Origin: Legionellaceae bacterium
GTDB taxonomy: Bacteria > Pseudomonadota > Gammaproteobacteria > Legionellales > Legionellaceae
DNA length: 7,395 bases
Assembly (NCBI GenBank): GCA_947473535.1
Contig: CANJFK010000037.1
Location: 1-7,395, forward strand
Reading direction: 5' to 3'
Shown in pieces: positions 5,764 to 7,395 of the stretch. A model generated the notes under the pieces. It ran no database searches. It was not told the origin of the DNA and worked only from the letters and a program-made list of their open reading frames with translations. Positions within the stretch are counted from its first letter, which is position 1. Each line of letters opens with the position of its first letter. The translations under genes were made by a program, and so were the position numbers.

Positions 5764-5785
5764 GGGAGCGTTTCTTGATCCCGGG
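5764..5785 (+). other. Domain I stem-loop carrying EBS1
   Basis: CCGGGA (5762-5767) and TCCCGG (5779-5784) form a six-pair stem. Its loop GCGTTTCTTGA contains the exon-binding sequence, complementary to the nine bases before the intron. This is the standard presentation of EBS1 in group II introns and explains why the intron landed at this spot. Confidence 0.7.
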
Positions 5786-6055
5786 ATTAGTCTACGGGTT
5801 GGCCCAATATGCCGCGTAGGCGGTGTCCGGTGTATAGGTGGCGTGAGTTTGCTCTGGGCTCTTTTATGGAACTGCGGGAACCAGTCGTTTTGATGTTAAG
5901 GGAGAAGCTCAAGTGGCATAAATCACAAGGGCGAGAGTACCGATGCGAAACACTGGGGCGGAGCTGCTCGTAGTAGTGATGAAACATCTGTAATGGATGT
6001 GGAGCGAAGGGGCAGCATCAGGTTAGTTGGCATCACTATTCAACCGGTGAGAGCC

Positions 6056-6062
6056 GGGAGGT
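6056..6062 (+). promoter_or_regulatory. Ribosome binding site of the intron-encoded protein
   Basis: GGGAGGT, four bases before the ATG at 6067, a strong Shine-Dalgarno match inside domain IV of the intron. In group II introns maturase binding near this site can also repress its translation; that is family knowledge, not visible here. Confidence 0.7.
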
Positions 6063-6066
6063 AATA

Positions 6067-7317
6067 ATGATAAAGACAAAACCATTTACTATTTCAAAAC
6101 AGCAGGTGATGCAAGCTTATCAGCTCGTTAAAGCCAATAAAGGCGCAGCCGGTGTTGATCGTCAGTCAATCATCGATTTTGAGAAGGATCTGAAAAACAA
6201 TCTGTATAAAATATGGAATCGGATGTCATCAGGGAGTTATTTCCCCCCCTCGGTGAAAGCTGTACCAATTCCAAAGAAAACAGGTGGAGTAAGGATGTTA
6301 GGCATACCTACAGTCAGTGACAGAATAGCTCAGACGATTGTTAAATTGGAGTTTGAACCTAAAGTTGAGCCATATTTTCTTCCGGATTCCTATGGATATC
6401 GGCCAAGAAAATCAGCATTAGATGCTATAGGGGTTACCCGAAAGCGATGCTGGCAATACGATTGGGTTCTTGAATTTGACATCAAAGGGTTGTTTGATAA
6501 CATTCCACATGATTTGTTGATGAAGGCGGTGCGTAAGCACACAGATACTCCGTGGGTCATTCTGTATGTTGAGCGGTGGTTAACTGCAAACATGGAAATG
6601 CCTGACGGACAACAAATCATTAGAACTCGCGGCACCCCTCAGGGTGGTGTTATCAGTCCGGTGCTGAGCAATCTATTTCTACATTATGTTTTTGATATGT
6701 GGATGCAGAAAAATCAGCTCAATATTCCGTGGTGCCGATATGCGGATGATGGTTTGGCGCATTGCCATAGTGAAGAGGAAGCACAGCAACTGCTGAATTC
6801 ACTTCGTAAGCGGTTCTTTGAATGTGGGTTAGAATTACATCCCGAAAAGACAAAAATTGTTTATTGTAAAGATGGAAAGCGGAAAGAATCGTACCCCAAT
6901 ATATCATTTGATTTTCTTGGGTATACGTTTAAGCCTAGGTTATGTGAAAATAGAAGGGACAGTAGTCTCTTCATTAGTTTCACACCAGCAGCAAGTAAAC
7001 ACGCGCAGAAATCAATGAGAGCGAAAACGAGAAAATTGAGGATAAGAAACAGAACAGATCTTAGTCTAGATGATATTGCTTGTTGGTATAATCCAATCCT
7101 ACAAGGCTGGATCAACTATTATGGCAAATATAGAGGCTCTGAAATGTATGCCGTTTGGAGGCACTTCAATAAAACATTAGTTGCATGGGCTCGGAGAAAA
7201 TATAAATCTCTGAAGCGACATAAGACGAGAGCGGCGAAATTTATGCAAGGAATAGCGGAGAGGAATCCGAAATTGTTTGCGCACTGGAGAGCTGGAATGG
7301 TAGGTGTGTTTGCCTGA
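6067..7317 (+). CDS. ltrA: Group II intron reverse transcriptase/maturase, lacking the endonuclease domain
   Basis: An intact 416-residue intron-encoded protein, which helps the intron RNA fold and splice and copies it into DNA at the target. RT0/RT1 spans about 8-60 (KANKGAAGVDRQSI). Motif 2 is VPIPKKTGGVRMLGIPTVSD (67-85), followed by QTIVKLEFEPKVEPYFLPDS and YGYRP. Motif A is EFDIKGLFDNI with catalytic Asp138; then RGTPQGGVISPVLSNLFLH (188-206). The catalytic YADD box is at 225-228 and FLGYTF at 283-288. The maturase X (thumb) domain, about 325-412, contains GWINYYGKYRG and a basic helix. The chain ends at GMVGVFA with no Zn-finger/HNH endonuclease, so it belongs with the endonuclease-less IEPs, which usually use nicks at replication forks for priming. 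All polymerase residues are present. The start is fixed by a strong ribosome site. The symbol ltrA is generic. Confidence 0.95.
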   Translation: MIKTKPFTISKQQVMQAYQLVKANKGAAGVDRQSIIDFEKDLKNNLYKIWNRMSSGSYFPPSVKAVPIPKKTGGVRMLGIPTVSDRIAQTIVKLEFEPKVEPYFLPDSYGYRPRKSALDAIGVTRKRCWQYDWVLEFDIKGLFDNIPHDLLMKAVRKHTDTPWVILYVERWLTANMEMPDGQQIIRTRGTPQGGVISPVLSNLFLHYVFDMWMQKNQLNIPWCRYADDGLAHCHSEEEAQQLLNSLRKRFFECGLELHPEKTKIVYCKDGKRKESYPNISFDFLGYTFKPRLCENRRDSSLFISFTPAASKHAQKSMRAKTRKLRIRNRTDLSLDDIACWYNPILQGWINYYGKYRGSEMYAVWRHFNKTLVAWARRKYKSLKRHKTRAAKFMQGIAERNPKLFAHWRAGMVGVFA

Positions 7318-7320
7318 TGG

Positions 7321-7354
7321 AAGCGGTATGAGTCGAGAGGCTCACGTACCGTTT
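7321..7354 (+). ncRNA. Group II intron domain V (catalytic hairpin)
   Basis: A 34-nt hairpin of canonical form. The lower stem AAGCGGTA pairs with TACCGTTT and includes the AGC catalytic triad at 7322-7324. A two-base CG bulge lies on the 3' side (7345-7346). The upper stem TGAGTC/GGCTCA is closed by a GAGA (GNRA) tetraloop. Every catalytic element is present, so the ribozyme core appears functional. It starts three bases after the maturase stop. Confidence 0.9.
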
Positions 7355-7357
7355 TGC

Positions 7358-7391
7358 GAGAGGTTAGCGGGGAAGTTCCGCCGATCTACTC
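7358..7391 (+). ncRNA. Group II intron domain VI region and 3' end
   Basis: After domain V, GAG at 7358 and CTC at 7387-7389 can close a hairpin with GCGG/CCGC pairing in its upper part and unpaired A residues on one side. One of these A residues would be the branch-point A of domain VI. The terminal CTACTCAC matches the usual pyrimidine-A-pyrimidine intron ending. The branch base cannot be assigned with certainty by eye. Confidence 0.6.
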
Positions 7392-7395
7392 ACCA

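Larger units (their letters stand above)
5506..7393 (+). mobile_element. Group II intron with internal reverse transcriptase (retroelement)
   Basis: A self-splicing ribozyme and retroelement of about 1.89 kb. The 5' end is GTGTG at 5506, matching the GUGYG consensus, followed by a small hairpin (GTGCC/GGCAC). The stretch 5538-6066 without a gene is ribozyme domains I-III. EBS1 is in the loop at 5771-5779. A weak EBS2 candidate CCAT at 5742-5745 can pair with ATGG at 5492-5495 of the exon. The maturase occupies domain IV. Domain V (7321-7354) and a domain VI-like hairpin with the ending CTACTCAC close the intron. The 3' end is within the last few bases of the window; 7393 is approximate because the 3' exon is not visible. 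A 34-nt domain V and a long IBS1 argue against class IIC. Sense orientation within the transposase permits splicing. Confidence 0.85.
4941..7395 (+). mobile_element. IS5-family element, interrupted by a group II intron and running off the window
   Basis: The left end GGCATTGTTTCC at 4941 resembles IS903/IS5-type termini (GGCxTTGTT). It sits about 100 bp before a transposase start, as expected. The element's transposase is split at 5505/5506 by a group II intron. The second part of the transposase and the right inverted repeat are beyond base 7395, so neither length nor target duplication can be determined. The 100-bp leader between the left end and the ATG holds no other gene. The element lies in the same orientation as the gene it interrupts. 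Confidence 0.7.

Noticed and set aside
5787..5987. A 66-codon minus-strand frame in the gene-free stretch.
   Set aside because: It lies in structured group II intron RNA (domains I-III) and has no protein signature.
6390..7115. Three minus-strand frames opposite the intron reverse transcriptase.
   Set aside because: They mirror the coding bias of the intact RT gene; no start signals or motifs.
1..7395. CRISPR array or retron-type system suggested by the reverse transcriptase.
   Set aside because: No regularly spaced repeats are visible, and the RT has an X domain, domain V and exon pairing that mark it as a group II intron protein.

Overview
The window looks like an accessory, mobile-element-rich stretch of a gammaproteobacterial chromosome, most likely from the Legionella/Coxiella side (Legionellales). 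This rests on moderate-to-low GC, an outer-membrane beta-barrel of a type I associate with Legionella, and an exported NHL-propeller protein downstream of it. The taxonomic call is inference from protein resemblance, not from a search.

Layout, left to right. (1) 2-744: the 3' part of an IS3-family element. Its DDE transposase (OrfB) enters from outside the window and is broken by a one-base frameshift in a T-run near 443. (2) 812-3956: the only ordinary-looking genes, an overlapping two-gene unit of an outer-membrane beta-barrel protein (812-1642) and a 775-residue exported protein (1629-3956) with a carboxypeptidase-regulatory-like domain and seven NHL-type propeller motifs. (3) 3976-about 4182: the left end and truncated orfA of a second IS3-family element, joined out of frame to the last 47 or so codons of a phage-type tyrosine recombinase (to 4324). 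A perfect 10-bp inverted repeat follows, then the 3' half of a tRNA-Arg(ACG) gene on the minus strand (4417-4465), which looks like an island attachment site. (4) 4466-4677: short direct repeats, a good sigma70 promoter and a palindrome at the likely transcription start. (5) 4678-4941: the first 87 residues of what resembles a proteasome/HslV-type Ntn hydrolase, cut off exactly where an IS5-family element begins. (6) 4941-end: the IS5-family element, whose transposase gene is itself interrupted at 5505/5506 by a group II intron of about 1.9 kb. The intron has recognisable EBS1, a 34-nt domain V and an intact reverse transcriptase/maturase (6067-7317).

How it fits together: the right half is a nested set of insertions (group II intron in IS5-family transposase in Ntn-hydrolase-like gene) beside a tRNA-Arg attachment site with a ruined integrase. 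The left half is an envelope/secreted-protein gene pair bracketed by two damaged, same-orientation IS3-family remnants. The intron RT, the barrel gene and the NHL gene are the only intact reading frames of size. The truncated Ntn-hydrolase-like gene and the barrel/NHL pair are the least routine contents.
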